35,678 nt of DNA, from contig PKTP01000008.1 of assembly GCA_002869105.1 (NCBI GenBank), positions 1-35,678 on the forward strand, given 5' to 3'. Numbering within the stretch: position 1 is the first letter of the stretch; every line of letters begins with the position of its first letter. Position numbers and translations under genes: made by a program. This DNA comes from Alphaproteobacteria bacterium. GTDB taxonomy: Bacteria; Pseudomonadota; Alphaproteobacteria; UBA7879. This document shows, piece by piece, positions 34,430-35,678 of the stretch. The notes under the pieces are model-generated. The model made no database searches. It was not told the DNA's origin and was given only the letters and a program-made list of their open reading frames with translations.

Positions 34430-35254
34430 ATGTCAAAATTTAAAATTCTAACTTCTGTTTTTGCGCTGAGTGCCCATCTTGTCGCTGCAGAGTGCCCAAA
34501 ATGTGGCCATGAAGGCGTTAAGGAAATGAATGCTACGAATGAGAGCAGCGTCTATATTTCCAAAGAGGGCCTGACCGATGGTTTTTATGTGGGACTGAGC
34601 GGGGGTCTGATGCGCGACATGGGCAAAGAAGATTTATTGGTCCATGATAATACTTTTGATCCACAAATGAATGCGACACAGAAGTTGAAAAAAACCTCGC
34701 TGATTGGGGGCGCGTCTGGTGGATACATGCGGGTATTCCCCAATACCTTTATGGCATTGGAAGTTGAAGTCACCGGCCCACAGCACTGGTCAAAAGACAA
34801 TACTGTAGGTCAGTTCGTTCCAGGAAATCATGGGGGCGTTCTTCAAACATCCTCTCCAGTCACAATGCGTTATCGCCAAGATTTTGCGGTGGCATTGATT
34901 CAAAAGTTCGGGTGGCGCTTTACACCATCGACAGCGGCTTACCTGCGCGCTGGTCCGGTTATGGGGCAATTTAGTTGGAACGGCAGAATTGCTGTTCACC
35001 CAGGAAATGGCGGGGGAATTAGAATCGCAGATAACGCCCTCTTGAAGCGTCGTAAAAAAGTTTTAGGTTTGGACTTGGGTGTTGGTGTGGTTCACCAATT
35101 TGCGGATAGCTGGATGGGATCTGTTGATCTAAGCCACCGTCGTCGTTTCCAAAAAATTAAGTATGACTTTGAGCCCGGCGGTGCTGAGACAACGAAGATT
35201 AAAATAAATCCTAAACAAACACGCTTGATGATGACGGTCAGTTACAAAATATAA
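34430..35254 (+). CDS. outer membrane beta-barrel protein with N-terminal CxxC
   Basis: A signal peptide (MSKFKILTSVFALSAHLVAA) is followed by ECPKCGHEG, a CxxC pair at the start of the mature protein, and a linker of about 30 residues before the first strand (DGFYVGLSGGLMRDMG). Later segments alternate as in 8- to 10-strand barrels (VALIQKFGWRF, GLDLGVGVVHQF) and the end is MTVSYKI. It shares DGFYVG and the C-terminal VSYK with the protein at 24536-25243. The role of the Cys pair (disulfide or metal) is unknown; a lipobox is not evident, as the Cys is not preceded by a normal LAG/A motif at the right position. Confidence 0.8.
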   Translation: MSKFKILTSVFALSAHLVAAECPKCGHEGVKEMNATNESSVYISKEGLTDGFYVGLSGGLMRDMGKEDLLVHDNTFDPQMNATQKLKKTSLIGGASGGYMRVFPNTFMALEVEVTGPQHWSKDNTVGQFVPGNHGGVLQTSSPVTMRYRQDFAVALIQKFGWRFTPSTAAYLRAGPVMGQFSWNGRIAVHPGNGGGIRIADNALLKRRKKVLGLDLGVGVVHQFADSWMGSVDLSHRRRFQKIKYDFEPGGAETTKIKINPKQTRLMMTVSYKI

Positions 35255-35316
35255 ACGTTGAACTTTTAAAAAATTCGATTTAGACAAATTAAACAAATTC
35301 AAAAGGTTAAAGATAA

Positions 35317-35678
35317 ATGTTTCAAAAATTTAAACTCAGTGTGATGGCGATAACCGCTTTTTTAGCAATGTCAACGTCTGCAGCTCCCTATGGATCTGCT
35401 CAAGAAATACAGCAGGCAATAACAAAGTTTAATGCAACGCTTCCTCCAGCAAAGCAAGTGCCGGCCGCTTTGATGCAACAATTTTCAGAAGTTGCTTTTG
35501 GAATGAGATTAGAAAGATCTGCTCTTGTAAAGACTATGACTAGTGGTCAAGCTGCCCAGATGGCCCAAACCTTACAACAAGCTCAAGCGGCGGCACAAAC
35601 CGCAGCTCAGCGTGAAGCAGCGGCAAGAGTAGCAGCTAGATATGCTGAGGAAAACTTGTTGCAATTAGATCAAGCGGT
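35317..35678 (+). CDS. secreted Ala/Gln-rich protein, 5' part (cut by window end)
   Basis: The frame from ATG 35317 is open to the end of the window (120 codons). The signal peptide is MFQKFKLSVMAITAFLAMSTSA, with cleavage likely before APYGS. The mature part is Ala-, Gln- and Arg-rich and probably helical or coiled coil (AQMAQTLQQAQAAAQTAAQR). A family is not recognised. It lies 62 bp after the barrel gene on the same strand, with a weak AGG upstream, so co-transcription is possible. Confidence 0.7.
   Translation, partial: MFQKFKLSVMAITAFLAMSTSAAPYGSAQEIQQAITKFNATLPPAKQVPAALMQQFSEVAFGMRLERSALVKTMTSGQAAQMAQTLQQAQAAAQTAAQREAAARVAARYAEENLLQLDQA

Overview
The window looks like a piece of the chromosome of an obligately intracellular alphaproteobacterium, most likely of the Holosporales type (Paracaedibacter/Caedimonas-like). 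This is an inference. It rests on two different ATP/ADP translocases of the energy-parasite NTT/Tlc family, on alphaproteobacterial markers (MipZ, long-form NusA, the lgt-midA-pgeF-gmk order, a DUF1467 gene next to parE), on several proteins with signal peptides but no recognisable bacterial function, and on intergenic space packed with dispersed palindromic repeats. No rRNA, tRNA, CRISPR array or complete insertion sequence was seen.

Layout. Positions 1-486 hold the 3' end of a leucine-rich-repeat gene built from 72-nt units. A repeat cluster (487-825) follows. From 826 to 9724 most genes are on the minus strand: a Tlc translocase, then (read from the right) mipZ, galU, ugd, a phosphohexomutase, parE and a DUF1467 gene interrupted by an amber codon. 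galU, ugd and the mutase overlap and would convert a hexose phosphate to UDP-glucose and UDP-glucuronate for surface polysaccharide. A small secreted protein (2433-2927) is encoded on the other strand. Positions 9839-14764 are accessory: a secreted LRR protein with a probable 3' frameshift, a secreted NUDT9-like ADP-ribose pyrophosphatase, a frameshifted CYTH gene, two secreted Ser/Arg/Pro-rich proteins and a ProQ-domain RNA chaperone.

Positions 14835-24323 are mainly housekeeping: alaS, gltX, a DUF4870 membrane protein, a TetR-type regulator, the lgt-midA-pgeF-gmk operon and rpsD behind a clear sigma70-type promoter. Positions 24536-30217 hold an outer-membrane barrel protein, a long intergenic region with repeats, and nusA-infB behind a promoter and a terminator-like leader hairpin. 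The usual companions rimP, ylxR and rbfA are missing from this locus. After infB come a signal-peptide-bearing APH/choline-kinase-like protein, a decayed secreted-protein gene carrying two short tandem duplications, the second Tlc translocase with a strong terminator, a second barrel protein, and the start of a secreted Ala/Gln-rich protein cut by the window edge.

Two families of short palindromic repeats occur in four intergenic clusters. They differ in ways that preserve base pairing, and one 79-bp stretch occurs twice without a mismatch, each time just after the stop codon of a minus-strand gene, where it may act as terminator. The most striking gene is the NUDT9-like secreted Nudix hydrolase at 11439-12431. 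It resembles the animal mitochondrial ADP-ribose pyrophosphatase and the TRPM2 channel domain, carries a bacterial signal peptide, and is a good candidate for an effector acting on host ADP-ribose.
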